A stretch of 64,000 bases of DNA from Steromphala cineraria (GCA_916613615.1 OU744734.1:35098801-35162800); one strand, 5' to 3'. Counted from the stretch's first letter, positions 12,994-26,230 are shown. Notes: a model not told the origin generated them from the letters alone. Numbers and translations are program-made.

Positions 12994-13459
12994 TTCATCG
13001 TGTTCCTTTTACAACACAAGGTCATTCTTACCACTGTCTCTCTTTCCAGAGGCTACTCAACATATATATTCCCATGTAACCTATATTACAAGTTGGCTTC
13101 ATTATGACATTCATCGTGTTCCTTTTACAACACAAGGTCATTCTTACCACTGTCTCTCTTTCCAGAGGCTACTCAACATATATATTCCCATGTAACCTAT
13201 ATTACAAGTTGGCTTCATTATGACATTCATCGTGTTCCTTTTACAACACAAGGTCATTCTTACCACTGTCTCTCTTTCCAGAGGCTACTCAACATATATA
13301 TTCCCATGTAACCTATATTACAAGTTGGCTTCATTATGACATTCATCGTGTTCCTTTTACAACACAAGGTCATTCTTACCACTGTCTCTCTTTCCAGAGG
13401 CTACTCAACACATATATTCCCATGTAACCTCTATTACAAGTTGGCTTCATTATGACATT
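12994..13459. repeat. 116-bp tandem array, four copies, abutting the SINE head
   Basis: TTCATCGTGTTCCTTTTAC starts units at 12994, 13110, 13226 and 13342. Copies are nearly identical (ATATATATTCCC against ACATATATTCCC in the last), so amplification is recent. The array begins within about 12 bp of the SINE end. Confidence 0.92.
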
Positions 13460-13659
13460 CTTTCAAAACAGCAATGGAAATAAGCAGATTGACCCATAAT
13501 AACAGAATCCAATCAGATCTTGCGTAAGAACTCGGGCTAACTTCTGTCTTAAAAAATGAACCATATATCAACTAAATATAATTTGAACATCGGAAAGGTT
13601 ATGGTATCAATTTTGATGCTCAGATTGAAAATTCACTGGTTGCATAACTTATCACCCCT

Positions 13660-13900
13660 CGCTACGAAGTGGGAAGGGAAGTAGGTTTGATTTCTTTCTG
13701 TTCGTAAGTGTATCCGTGCGTCCGTACGTCCGAATTCAAGAGGATATATAAGGGGATCCTTCTAAGCTAGGATAACTACATTTGGCTTTTACCTGCATGA
13801 TGTAGTACGTTGATGGAGTTTGAAAATCTGAAGCGTGCAATTATTTTTTCAGGAGTGATTTCCCATGTTTTTCATTTCAATCAAACGTAATTTCTATTCC
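13660..13900. repeat. Diverged interspersed repeat related to 43255-43440
   Basis: GATGGAGTTTGAAAATCTGAA with AATTATTTTTTCAGGAGTGA at about 13813 parallels GATGGACTTTGAAAATCAGAA with AATTATTTTGTAAGGAGTTA at about 43302. Both are preceded by a segment resembling TAACTACATTTGG or TACCATATTTGG. The two are clearly related; the class is unknown. Confidence 0.5.
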
Positions 13901-16551
13901 TTGACCAGAGCGTTACGTTTCCGCTAGCAACAGAGGTTACAAGAGAAAAACATTAGTTATCTCTATAAGAGATTCTGTCTGTAAAAGTATTATACGAAGC
14001 ATTAACAAGGGAGCAACATAATACACAGGCAATTTGCTAGATATAGACTAGAAATCATAGAATTGTTTGATTTTCTATCTCGCGGACGGAGATTGACGAC
14101 TGACCTTCCATAATTCCATTTGACGCAAATGATGTGGACTTTGACGTTTGGCATTAGCTAACGGCCGTGTAATTTGTTCATAAAATCTATGAAATGCATT
14201 ACTGACAAAAGTTGATAAACATAATGTCATACGTGGAGACTCAAACTATCACATATAAACATCTACGTCCCTGCATTTCCGGTGTGCATATTGCAAGTTG
14301 ACGTCACGTGTCCTTTAAACTGGTACCCGAGCTCTCAACTTTGCGATAAATATGCTTGCACTTCCGGTTCACAAAATGTTAGTGGCGCGTTTTTTGCACA
14401 TATGCTGCAGCAGCGAGAGAAAGTGCACGTGTCGATATGTTAATGCAATAAATAATCATATTTAATATCATATCTACAATACGTTAATAGTTCACGAGAT
14501 AAGATAGTTGTTTTTACATGTGTTAAGTGACTTTTTCATATAAGCATAATCTCAGCTTAAACTCTACGATACTTTTTTCAGCATGGAAATATAAATATAC
14601 AATAATGAAGATAAACGATAAGATAAAACAATAGAGTTTTTGCACTTTAAAACCTGACCTTACCGTGGCGTTGATCATTATAATCATCATTTATTTTAAA
14701 AAAGTGATCTTAGGTCACCTGAGCGATTTAATAATTTACGTAAAATTGGACATATTTTTCACTTTTTACTTAAAATGTTACTTTGGTTTCCAAACTGTTT
14801 GTTTAATATTTGCATTTTATCATCAAGTGTCTTTGGTTAATTTACGAAAAGGTGCGGCCATTTTGGTTTTAAATTGTTTTTAAATATTTTGTTTATGATA
14901 AACCTTTTCGCTCGATGTGACTGAAAATTCTGGCCAAAATTTACAAGAAATAACAATTTCCCTCTTATAAACCACCACTCGTATATCTATCTAGATATAC
15001 ATCATCCTTTTATAGCTTCATGTGTGTTTAATTTTTTATCTTCTACTCCAAGACGGAAACCGAAAGTTAAATTTAGATAATGGTGTCAAAATGTCATATA
15101 TTTTCTTGCGGTATGCAGTGGTGATGACTGATACTTCCCTCCCTTGAGAAACCTCGAACAGCCGTTCAGTGGTCAGAGATATGAGCGAGTGCATGCAATG
15201 GCGAACATCAAAGAATTATGATGGATGGTAAATCGCTTAGTGTCATATTTCACCGATGTCGACAGGTTTGGGTTGTAATGTCCATTTATTGGCAGCAAAT
15301 GTGTGCGATAATAGATATATTGCACACTTCTGGCGGGTTCGCTCGAGCAGAACACTTAAAGTTCAAGTTTGATGGAAAGGCACTCCAAAATTGAGATCGC
15401 ACAAAAGCGAAAACGGCACCGAAGCCTGTAATGGCTTCAAAGCAGAACCGGCAATGGAACTAAAGACCCATGAACACTTTGAAGCATGTTAAAGAATATT
15501 ACGTGACGGCTATTTGTCTTACATTCTCAACACATCTGCATTGAACGCTTAAAAGTTGTTTTTGAAAGTTAACACGTATTTTGAAAAACTTCAGTTTACA
15601 TGTATAACTTTTTCTCCTCTTTGGTTATCGAGCGTCCTTGTATTTTCTTAGTTGAACTTCACTCTTGATGTCTTCCTACTTTAAAGGGTTTTGATGTCTT
15701 TGATTTCAAGACTCACGCCATTTTTAAGTGAGGATATGCATCGCTCGAAAGCTGAGCTTGGAGTTCTCTTAGAGGTTGGCCGGAATACCACAGTATTTTT
15801 TTTAGCAATTTTCTCTATGGGAGGTAAAGGGTTCGAATCCCACCATGGGCGTGGCAAAAATGCTAAATCTGGACCAAAGAGATGTTCTACATACAGAAAC
15901 AGTAAGTAGCAGTGCTATGTTGAATTTCAGAGCCACTTTGCCGAGTTATGGTGTGCTAATCAAAGCCAACAACTACATGTATCAATTTAGTAAAAATCGC
16001 AACGTCTCCCGACTTCTTCATGCAATGACGTTAGTGATGATAGCATAGAAACGTTTTAGAATGGCTTTGCAAATTTATTGCATCTTTTAGATTTTCTGAC
16101 GTTTTCGGCCTTCATTTATGAGAAAGATTTTTTAGATGTTTTGGATATCAAATTTAACATTTTCCCGTATTGTTAAACGTTTTGCAATGTACATGGTGTT
16201 ATGTAAGAGACAGATTGCAATCATTATCAACAAACCACCTGAACGTCAATACACAGCCAGGTGAAATTGACTCATAACACACCTAGAAGACAAATATTGG
16301 CACGGCTCTGTAGTGATAGTGTTAATACAGTGTTAAGTGTTGTCTTCACAGGAAGAGGTATGGAAAGCCGATGCTGTCAAAATATGTGAAATCAAAGGTT
16401 TGTGTTTTGAAGATTTACCTTGGGTTATCATTTGATCGCTTGGGAGTTCAAAGTAGTTTCTTTAATACTTGATCTGCGAGTGCTATAAAATAAAACATTG
16501 TAAGTATGGTATGTCGGTCCTGTCAATAAAGCTGCTTTATAATTCTTGGCC
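13900..16551. other. Non-coding stretch
   Basis: No supported gene. An isolated box-B-like GGGTTCGAATCCC (about 15831) and a segment with TTAGGTCACCTGAGCGA (about 14710) hint at old repeats, but neither has definable ends. Confidence 0.4.
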
Positions 16552-16750
16552 TAGACTAACATTTTTGTCTCTGAAGTATTATTTTTGTTCAATATCGACA
16601 ATATTTTTAAACAATTCATATATATAACAAAATGGAACCAAGAAGATGCTTTAACTTCAGAAAACTGAGTGATCTAGACTTGCTATACTTTTCTAGACTG
16701 GGTTGGTGATCGATTAAATATTCGCTTTATGGTCTTAAAGAACAGACTAG
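16552..16750 (+). repeat. Short interspersed element, TAGACTAACA family
   Basis: It begins TAGACTAACATTTTTGTCTC and ends AACAGACTAG. The interior has AACAAAATGGAACC, AAGATGCTTTAAC, ATCTAGACTTGCTATACTTT and CTAGACTGGGTTGGT. The interior is shared almost word for word with 57533-57690. The ends are imperfectly inverted. Confidence 0.75.
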
Positions 16751-17839
16751 TTCCTGGCTGTGTGTCTTCATGTAACTGGCGAGGTTTATTAACGTTATGC
16801 CATGTCCGAAGTTTTTCTTGTGAAAGTCATGAAAAGATAATTGCTTGTTAGTAAGACTGACAATATGATATGATGATTCCTGGAAGTTGGAAAATTAGCG
16901 AAAATAATGGTTGATGGTATGTCATAATGGTTGATGGTACATTCTTGTTAAGATTCTTCACGTAGTTCAACTCTTCTTCTACCAGGCGATACCTCGCCTC
17001 AGTCGATAGCTACTACGGCGAATATTGCATTCTTTGTTAGATTCTCAATGAAGTATGGACGTCATGTTGAGAACATACACTAAATGTTTCTAAGTCAAAT
17101 AAAAGCCGGTTACTGACGCAAGTTATGCACAGTGAGTATTATGGAGGATTTTATTCTTGGGGACTCCTTTAATTGACCTGCCGATCTTTCAAAATAAACT
17201 TAATGACATGAATAATTATTAATGAATGATGAATAATAAATCGAAACGACCATTGAATCTAAATTCTTTTTAAGCTCATTGAAACACTGTCTTACATTAA
17301 ATTTTATAGCTATTTCAACAAAATATGTCTGCGAAATTTCAAAGTGGACTAAAACTTCTTTTGGAACATTTTACTGTTCTTTTTGTATAAGTACTCATCA
17401 TTTTACCATGTGTTGCAAATAAAACCATGAAAGTTTGTTTGTATGTATGACTGTTAATGACTAACTTCAATGACATTAAAGATTTAATCCTACTACTCTA
17501 CATAAAACTTTTCCTAGGACGTAAACATACACATTATATTGTTATGTTTTCCGATTTTCATCATTTCTAAGCTATACACGAGATGAAAGAGCAAGGAAGC
17601 ATCCTTTTCTAAATGCCAGCACGATAATATCATATGTGAACTGCAAATGTAGGAACAACAGACTTTTGCCAGGAGTGGGCCGATCAGATCACTCTCATAA
17701 CCCGCATATCTATATACATAGGTAATATACCGTCTTTACGGAAAAATATATTCAAAAGTTCCAAGTCAGAAACCGCGTGTTTACTTTATCCATATCTTAA
17801 TAGATTAAGACAAATATTGCTTCACTACGTTAGTGTATA

Positions 17840-17960
17840 GATCTCATCGGGCTCCGTTAATCGAGTCGCCAATCTGACCAGTGACGTCATTCAAATCCAA
17901 CCAATCAGCGACTTCGCCCCGTAAGTTTGGGTCGCTGGCTTGAATCTTCCAATGAGATCC
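17840..17960. repeat. Short imperfect inverted-repeat segment containing CRE- and CCAAT-like motifs
   Basis: The segment opens with GATCTCATCGG and closes with CCAATGAGATCC, which are nearly inverse. Internally, ATTCAA...CAGCGAC faces GTCGCT...TTGAAT. Between them lie a perfect TGACGTCA (17882-17889) and three forward CCAAT motifs (17869, 17901, 17949). The inverted ends favour a small transposable-element remnant. The motif set alone would also suit a core promoter, about 240-300 bp upstream of the candidate first exon. The sequence does not settle which. Confidence 0.35.
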
Positions 17961-18197
17961 AGAAAGGAAGGTTGTCAAAAATAGATATAATTTGTCTGAT
18001 GTCATTATCCCGTCTTAAGAAGAGATTACGTACATGTATTGATATCAGTAGAGTTGAAAACCGTAAAATGACGTTTTTATGCGGTCTTTGATAATATTTA
18101 TTGTTCAGGTGATGAGAAAGCCAATGTCAACACAGGATTCTGCAAGCCACTGCAATCACTGCAACAGCAATATCCATAGTCGTACATTCAACAAGGA

Positions 18198-18336
18198 ATG
18201 CTGGGTATGCTTGTTGCACTTCCGGTCAATTTGTATCTACTGCTCTGTATATGTACTCTGTCTTATTTAGAGAACATTCCTTCGTCAGATTCAAGTGATT
18301 TCGACGTCGATCCTTTGGCTTTGTGTTCTGACACAG
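18198..18336 (+). CDS. Candidate first coding exon of the DUF885 gene (signal-peptide-like start), tentative
   Basis: An ATG with a purine at -3 opens a frame starting MLGMLVALPVNLYLLLCICT. This is a hydrophobic run of about 20 residues followed by a polar acidic stretch (S-S-D-S-S-D-F-D-V-D). The run resembles a signal peptide or anchor but lacks a basic n-region. An ACACAG|gtcata donor at 18337 leaves one base (G), which joined to the AA at 33729 gives GAA (Glu) and keeps the frame. Exported DUF885 proteins are common, so a hydrophobic first exon is expected. Against it: GT dinucleotides are frequent, the implied intron is about 15.4 kb, and no sequence similarity supports the call. Confidence 0.27.
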
Positions 18337-20460
18337 GTCATATCCATATCCATACAAAATACTTGGTTTGTAAATTGGTAGCCAACCTGTCAACACGCAT
18401 CATTATCATAGGACATATAAGCACATTATTAAGTCAGAACCACTAAACGTCAATAGATCGGCTTATAGCTAGCAGAATAACAACATAAAACTTCTCTGTA
18501 TCGTCTTTTACTTTAGCCTGCATTCGATGTGCCCATTCCGCATGCCGTTCCCGAATTGTTCTTTTAATGTCAACCGACATTCACGTTTCGTTCCTTTGAA
18601 TGGTAAGTTTGGTAAAGGGAAGGTGACAGATTGTTGTTTACGAAATAACGTGTCGTTGGGTGCTTTATCCTACACAACATGTACAAGTAGTTCCAATTTA
18701 TGTGTATATGCTCCATGGGCACGTAATTTATTATGGGACATGCGGTACACTATTATGCCAGAATCACTCATCGTCAACCCCATAGTCAAGGGCATGAACT
18801 ACACACCCTCTTCATGGAATGTCGGGTATTTATGACACACAAGCATTTCTGAATTCACTGGCTTTCAATTGCTATTACGTCATAGCCTGAGCCATAACTT
18901 CCCTCGTAAATACCTTGAAGTGAAACAGTCTTTATACCAACTACCACGGTCTGGTCATGACTGTGATTCCGGTATAGATCGTGGAGAATTATTAAAATAT
19001 AGCCATTTCAGCCTTTAAAAGCTGTAATTAAAGAAGTTGGCGTTATATCGGTTAACATCATGAGGAAACTTGTGTGATTTAAAGACATGTTATGGACTAT
19101 ATTTTGACATGATTTTGGCTTTTCGACACGACAAAATGTCAATAAATAAGCTGATGACTACATTGTATCTCTCGTTATGATAGCTGTACTTCAAGAATAT
19201 GACTGCCTGATCTTGTTAGATTAGTTTTGTCCCTATGGAAACTTCATTCGAATACCATCATTCCATATGTCGATAGGAATTGTTTAAGAAATTTGAAACA
19301 TTAATTAAAACAAGAAACAATTATCCTCAAATCTTAAGTTAAAACATTAAACCATTTGTAATCTTTGAAAATAAGTTTGTTTAAAATTCTTCGAAAAGGT
19401 GGACGTGAAGACTTCAAGAAGCTTCTGTAAAGCCTCTGCTATGCATTATGTACGCTTTACTTTTTACATTCAATGACATCCAAATGTTACACACCTTACA
19501 AAGGAACTTCATAAGAAACCAAACACGTTTGCCTATTCTCAAGGGATGTTGTATTCACATGTTGGTTATCCAGTTTGGGTGTGGTAGACATTTGAAGACA
19601 ATGCACGTGGAATATCAGAAATACATGTTTTAATCATATCCATGTACATGTAAAGGTTATACTTTACATGTTGGATGTGTCCTGTTCTCACTTTGATGTT
19701 GTTGCTAAAAACATGTGTTATTTAGTAATACGTTCAATTTTGACTTCATAAGATGATGCAACTAAAGGGATCGATAATAAGTTATTAAGTTTGAACACTT
19801 ACACATTTGACAGACCTCGGTTTAACAACGACCTGTATGATACGGCAATTCGGTTTGTTCCCTCAGTGGCGTAAGTCATAGGTTCGACTATAGATGTTGG
19901 CTCCATACATGGCTTTACAGAATATCCTCAGAAAACGGAAAAGACATTCCTATTTGATTTATTAATCTTAAAAAGGAAGTTGTTAAGGATCTGATTTAAC
20001 AGGACACAAACATATCAAAATGTTGATGTTGATGACTCCTAAAATGTAAATTATTAAAGTATTGTAATGCATCTGATTAAAGTAGTTGCTCTATGGGATT
20101 ATGGTCTGAATTATCCATCAAAGACATTAGAAGAGAAATGACTTGTTTTGCACGTACAAAAGAGAGACTTCATGCTGAATTTGCCTGCGTGTGATATTTA
20201 TATTAAAGGGTACGGAGTGGGGATTCGAGTGAGGCTCGGGGGTTGGGTGGGGTGGTGTTGGACGAACTGTGTAAGATTTGATACAAACAAGAAGCAAGAT
20301 CCATGCTGAATGAGGTATGAATACAGTAGGGACACCTGCATGATATAAGCACCCCTCGGAGATATAAGGGATTGCAGACTGTCTGCATATTACATCCGTC
20401 TGTGAGGGTCGGAGGTTTCGTAATCAATACGGTCTCGCATACCTATGCAATATCGTGTGG
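18337..20460. other. Stretch with no supported gene
   Basis: It would be intronic if 18198-18336 is the first coding exon. The open frame at 18527-18835 (102 codons) resembles no known family and has no convincing splice or repeat context. Confidence 0.4.
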
Positions 20461-20690
20461 TAGTACACCGATGTCTTTAATGATGTAGACGTATTGAGCA
20501 TGATTTGTGAATGATACCTAATGAACGTTCATAGAAACTACAATTCGATGTCCTTAATGATAAGGGCGAATTGGGCATGATTTGTGAATGATACCTAATA
20601 AACCCTCAACATTAACTACTGTTCGATGTCCTGAATAATTGAGCATGGTTTGATAATGTTACTCCATCATATATTCAGCATTACAACATA
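20461..20690. repeat. Diverged three-copy tandem repeat, about 80-90 bp unit
   Basis: CGATGTCTTTAATGAT, CGATGTCCTTAATGAT and CGATGTCCTGAATAAT start successive units. They are followed by TTGAGCATGATTTGTGAATG-like and ATACCTAATGAAC-like motifs, progressively decayed. Confidence 0.65.
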
Positions 20691-21051
20691 GACGTAGTTG
20701 ATTTGTTGTGTTATGTATCTGAGATGATAGGACATGATTCATTCGTAATATAAGATAATGCATCATTTCAGTGTTATGTATTTGTTGGGTTATATTGTCT
20801 CTTAGATGATTTGTACATGATCGACATCTATAATGAGAAGAAATTGTTTATGAATTTTAACAATGTAGTTTCAATTATCATGAAATAATGTTTGCTCAAC
20901 ACGTAGTTCTAAATTCCAAAATGAAGCCAGCGAGATACTTGTGTTGCTGAAAATTAATCATCAATTGAGCTCTCGAGTCTTCTTGTAGGCTTTTATCTGA
21001 ATTTAAGTTCTGGTTGACAGACTAAACAACAAGATACACGAATTATAAACG

Positions 21052-21475
21052 TGTGTCACTTTTGCAACCTTTTGAAGCCTACAAGTTTCGACATGCTTAC
21101 ACTACATCTCAGTTACAACCGCCTGAACGTCTGGCAGTTACAAAGAACAATTTTGGTAAAACGGAAACCATAAGTGAATAATATGCAGAGTATCATAAAC
21201 TTGATGTCAATTTTACAACGTTTGAAGTTTTCAAGTTTATCAAACTTCAACTCCCTTCCTATTCTTTGTATACTCGTGAATAATTAGTATCAAACTCACT
21301 TTCGCTCGTTTTATACAAAATTCTTAACTTATTTGACGAAAATAGTATTAAATGGAAGATCGCTTAGTATCCTCTATGTATCATACAGCATGATGTCAGT
21401 TTTACAACCTTCTGAAGCCTTCGAGTTTCATCATGCTTTCACTGCATCTCATTTACACCTTCAGAACGTCTTTCT
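21052..21475. repeat. Diverged three-copy repeat, about 150-170 bp spacing
   Basis: TGTCACTTTTGCAACCTTTTG at 21053, TGTCAATTTTACAACG at 21204 and TGTCAGTTTTACAACC at 21393 each lead into a GAAGCCT...AAGTTT...CATGCTT...CATCTCA...GAACGTCT order. The middle copy is the most decayed. Confidence 0.6.
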
Positions 21476-21840
21476 GCTTTAACTAATGGCATTCCATCTT
21501 CACAAATGGCGTTACTGTGTTTGTTCAAGGCTCACCCATCACTGGAACAACAGAAGCTATGAATACATCATCTTTCTCTGACTGGAGTCTGATATAAGTT
21601 CCCACACCTTGACATATATACCTGTCTTCATGCGTCTCGAGTCTACTGCATGAAACTTAATGCGCTGATACGTTAAAGAGAAAACCATGACTTTGTGAAC
21701 GTTGGTTTGATTTATTGATGGATTCATTTCCTTGTCTGTTGTCATGTTTTCTTACTGTTGTTTATTGTTGTCTGACAAAGAAACGTTTTTAACATTATGA
21801 TCTAGTAATGAAGCTTAAGTGATTTTGTAAATACTGATTT

Positions 21841-22028
21841 TCTATGTTTGGTATTATTAAAGCTTTATCATGGTAATTGCTTTTGTGAACTGTGAAAACC
21901 TAACAATCATTCTAGTTTTAAAAAAACAACTAGCTAGAAAAACTGGGTATTATTTGCTTTATGTATGATAAATGATTTTATCAACTGTGAAAACCTAACG
22001 ATCATTCTAGTTTACAAAAACAACTGGA
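21841..22028. repeat. Two-copy tandem repeat, 95-bp period
   Basis: AACTGTGAAAACCTAAC followed by ATCATTCTAGTTT and an A-rich ACAACT occurs at 21888 and 21983, with GTATTATT upstream of each. Confidence 0.75.
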
Positions 22029-22299
22029 AAGAAGGGGAAACAGAGAAACATAAAAAGGGTGCCATATTTTACAACAATGACTGAGATGAAAAACAATTCA
22101 GCTTTGCATATTTTTCAATTAACAAACTGCGTTGCCGCTTATTCTTTCCATTCTGAGGTTGTTAGGCTCAAACCCTCACTCTCAAACTTTCTCACCAACG
22201 TGTTCTTTGCCATCTTTTGGTTAGGTCATTTCTTAGCAAGTATATGTTAATGTGTATTCTCAGACCTCGGGTCAGTTGGTTTTATGTTTCAAGATCATA

Positions 22300-22474
22300 A
22301 AAACAATGGAGGTAAAATATCACCTTGCTGTAGACCTTTTGGGAGTCGTTAAACGCACCACACGCGCATTCTACTTATATGTTACAAGCACAAACCATTA
22401 AAAACAATGGAGGGAGAATATAACCTTGCTGTAGACCTATTGGGACTCGTTTAGCGCATCACACGCATATTCAA
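22300..22474. repeat. Two-copy tandem repeat, 101-bp period
   Basis: AAACAATGGAGG then ACCTTGCTGTAGACCT, TTGGGA and a CACACGC segment occur at 22301 and again at 22402. Confidence 0.8.
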
Positions 22475-24431
22475 CTCTTCTCCACAATGCGCGTTATGCA
22501 TGTTTATGAGACTCGTGGGCTTTCCATGTTAGATGTGTCAGAGGAGAGACTTTAAAAGTGCCAGGAGAGAGACAATTTGGAATAATTTATGACGTCGCAT
22601 GTCAGTGTGTTAACATGCCCGCGACGTGCATGTTACTGGCGTTAGCATGCATGTGGGAATCTGTTATCGGCATTTGTTGACGAAATGGTCTTAATTTTGT
22701 TTAGTCTGTCTGGAAAACCCAATTAGATATGTTTTCCTCATTAGAAAGAAAGCTTGAATTTGAAGGCTAAGTTTGAATGAAATTTCCGGAATTAGAAGAT
22801 TTTATCAATTATATAAATTATCCACCTCCAGTTCCTTTAATTACATAATCCTGTAGTGGATCAATGCGACTCAGGATGCCAAACCTGTTACATCGAGAAT
22901 TGCTTCTTTTCAACTAAAAAAAGTCTCATGCTGATCCTAATGACGATTGAAATTATCTTTATTTTCCATATAATTTGGGGTAGGGGTTACCGTTTGAAAT
23001 TTTTCGGGTGGGGCTGGGTTATAAGAAAGAAATCGATAGGGAGCTGACTCATTGGAATTTGGGGTAGGGGGTTATGAAGCAAAAGTTGGAAAGCTGGTCA
23101 TCTACTGAAATTGGGAATGAGCGAACCAAAATTGGAGAGGGGGGTGCAACCCTCCCCCACCCCCTAACACCCCGCCCATGCAAGAGTACATATCGACAAA
23201 CGTAAGGTTGCATATAACAAGGAAAAGTGTTCTAGCCTGCTGTAGTGATACGTCGTAAAACAATTGCTGAAATAGCTTCCATGTATGCACGCAATACCTC
23301 AAAGAAACAACTGCATGTAATAGAGTTTTTATTGCTAATATATACATATTGCCCTCATAACTCAACCAAAACATGTTATTAGCTGCTATTGCTAGACCGT
23401 GAAAGACGCCGAGGTAGGCAAAACATTCGGAAAACTTCGCAACACATCCGAAGCACGTTCAGTGACATCCAAATGTATGTTACTTTTTGCAACATGTGGA
23501 AACCAGTTTGCGCATTGATCGAGTTATGCGCATGGTGATGAGCATGCGCAGTGGGCATTTAAGAGATGAAAGAGAAAGCACGTGTACTCCGTATCTTAGA
23601 TAATGGGTTACACGTGTTCTAAGCAAACAGATAAACATCCATGTGTAATTTAATGACGAAGACGTTTCTATAAACATCGTTAGGTGTAATTCCGACTACT
23701 ATTTTTTATGCATCTTACACGTACGCTCAACAGTTGTATAGTAAAGAGGTATGGACTACTTATAGTCCGAGGTAGCTTAACTGATGTTCATGAAAGAAAA
23801 TGTAATCGATTGAAAAGTCGTTGTTTTCAGTTCATGCAGATGATAGAATTATAGCATTCTAGCTTCGGAAAATGAATTTATTATATGAGTGTAAAATGAT
23901 ATTATTTGTTAAAGTGCACTCTAAATAGAATTATAAACGCATGCGGAGTGAGATCACGTGGTTATTTGTTTGATATATATACGGATATAGGAATTAATCA
24001 AAGCAATTAACGTTTGGATTGAATGAATAAAACGCTATGTCACTTAGTGATAACAGGGTATTTGTTGATAAACCGTCAACATTGTAAAGAACAATAGCGT
24101 TCGTTGAACACATTGACTGTACTTAATAATATTACATTATATATATTAATGATAGCCTCTCGAAAAGCAAATCTAGATCTGCTGTGAACCCAAAGGCTCA
24201 CTTGCTATTATAAATAAAAACATCGTTTCTTAGAATTATTTTTCAGAGACTTAATTTTAGTCTTCGGGTATTGCAATATAGTCTCTTTAACAGCCCCTAA
24301 AACAAAATATATATATAGACCAATGCAAGTTTACATTCACTTGTCTTGTTCACTGCAGTTTCAGTTCAGTTTCTGAAAAGTGGGCTTCTTTCATTTGTAA
24401 TACCAAATAGCTACATTTAAGATGTATTTTC
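22475..24431. other. Non-coding stretch
   Basis: No supported gene. The 90-codon minus frame at 23102-23374 overlaps a G-rich low-complexity tract and has no family resemblance. Confidence 0.4.
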
Positions 24432-24480
24432 ATTTCAGTATTTCAGTATTTCAGTATTTCAGTTTTCAGTATTTCAGTAT
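24432..24480. repeat. 8-bp microsatellite (CAGTATTT)n
   Basis: About six units of CAGTATTT, one of them shortened, run straight into the retroelement-like tail that follows. Confidence 0.85.
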
Positions 24481-24545
24481 TAAGATAAGATAAGATAATC
24501 TTTATTGTCCCAAAAGGGAAATTTGTTTTGTATAATTACAATTCT
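24481..24545 (-). mobile_element. 3' end of a LINE/SINE of L2/CR1-like type (fragment)
   Basis: On the plus strand it reads AAGATAAGATAAGATAATC then TTTATTGTCCCAAAAGGGAAA. The reverse complement, TTTGGGACAATAAAGATTATC plus short terminal repeats, is the familiar 3' tail of L2-clade LINEs and SINEs that borrow it. No reverse-transcriptase frame is seen nearby, so the insertion is truncated or a SINE. Confidence 0.6.
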
Positions 24546-25838
24546 CCAGAAATGTGATGACAACTAATTACATAATATTCAAAACAATTCATATAAAAAA
24601 ACAATTCACGTAGACTAGAATACATGTAAAGCAGTATTCACACACACTTTTCTACAACAAGAACGTCTCTTTCACTTGTCACTCCTTTAACATATTCGCA
24701 TAAGCATTTCTATCAATACATCATTGCTCCCACTTGTCAGAATGTTTGTTGGCTCAGTCATATGTCCCGCTAGATAAATAAAGCATCGTAAATGGCGAAA
24801 GCTGTGAATTTATTATATTTACACGTTACACGTGCATGTGATAACATGGTTTATTGAACTGTCAAACTACGCGTCGGTATTTCTGGTGAGCGGAAATATA
24901 GTGCCAGGATATTATTTCTTTAAATGCCGTGATGAAATATGAAAACGCCCAACATATTGAAGAATGAAGATTAAAGAAAACTTGAATTGTGAACTGAAAA
25001 CCGTGACCTACTTTAATACCGATCAATTTACATTGAATTTGGTACAAAAAGCCAGAAAACGGCTATCTTCCCTTGCGACGACATAGTAAAATGACGTCAT
25101 GAATAAGTTAATGACCTAAACATATCAAAATGCCAAACAAATGGTAAATATATGTTTGCCTGGCAGAAGTCCACATGCACATGTGCATATATGAAAAATA
25201 TGTGACTTGCTATTTTTCACCATTTAGGTTATAAGCCTTTTTGATATTCAAACACGTACATTGGTAACAGACACCGAAAATTTAAGTTTATATTTTGCTT
25301 ATGTGTCAAAATCCTCTCCTTATCTACTTGCTGATGAATGACACACGTCAACCGTCAAGTCCTATCATTTCCAGGCTTGTTTGGTTCCTGTGTTTCCTTC
25401 AATGTTATCTTACGTTGAAAGGGTATATTCGACCTCGGCGCCCATGTTTATTTTTCGAAAATATTTTTGTTTATACTGTTTGACATGTGTTTATACAGTT
25501 AAATAAATCTGGAATTGTCTTCAGTGATTTCCTACAGACGTGTTCATTACATGCCACGCACTATTTCTGGTATATTTACATTGATGTTAATTGCTATATT
25601 TTACGATACTTAAGTCACTGTAAACAATTTGAACTTATCGTTTGTTGAAGAAGGTGTTCATTGTTTCCTTAAAGATAAAAATTGCTGAATTGAATTATAC
25701 TAAGACTGCAAACTGGAGCTAAGAAAAAAAGATGAATATAATATATATATATACACCAAAATTGTACAACATTCAGTTCAATACAATACATGTGTATAGA
25801 AAGCTTATATTCATTCGGTGCATTGGAGAGTTGTAATT

Positions 25839-26230
25839 TAAAGGGGAAGTAGCATGGTTTTTAAGTTGTTATTTCATGGGTTTAAATGTTATCAAGTTTA
25901 AGATAGTGTTTTGTAATCAAAAGAAGCAGTTTTGAAATGAAACGTACCATGTTCGATTAAACTATGCGAATCCATTTCCCATTAGCTAATAGTAAAAGGT
26001 GTTAACACAAAATTGATCGCCAGTAGTTTTTGCTTGATAGTTTCTTCTTTGGTTACTGATAATTGAGTGATGAGATAATCAATGCATCTGGGGGTGATGC
26101 ATTTTGCATAAACTAATACTGAATGATTACCTAAAGGTAAGCTTATCGATCCTAGAACATTAACAAGGACATAGTAAGTTTACATTGTAAACGTTTTTAA
26201 AAGTTCCTCGTTTTTTTATATTAAAGGGTA
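25839..26230 (+). mobile_element. Degenerate relative of the AGGGGCAGTAGCACG element
   Basis: TTTAAAGGGGAAGTAGCATGG is a near match to the left terminus. AAAAGGTGTTAACACAAAATTG at about 25993 corresponds to the family core. The right end near TATTAAAGGG (about 26220) is poorly preserved. Confidence 0.5.

Noticed and set aside
12675..13195. 134- and 68-codon plus-strand frames
   Set aside because: They translate the SINE and the 116-bp array; the duplicated peptide follows the repeat.
15828..15850. tRNA or SINE from GGGTTCGAATCCC
   Set aside because: Only a box-B-like motif; no convincing box A or tRNA fold around it. The similar GGGTTCGAATCTC at about 41872 fails for the same reason.
18527..18835. 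102-codon plus-strand frame
   Set aside because: No recognised family, no clear splice context and no repeat explanation. Kept only as an unsupported open frame.
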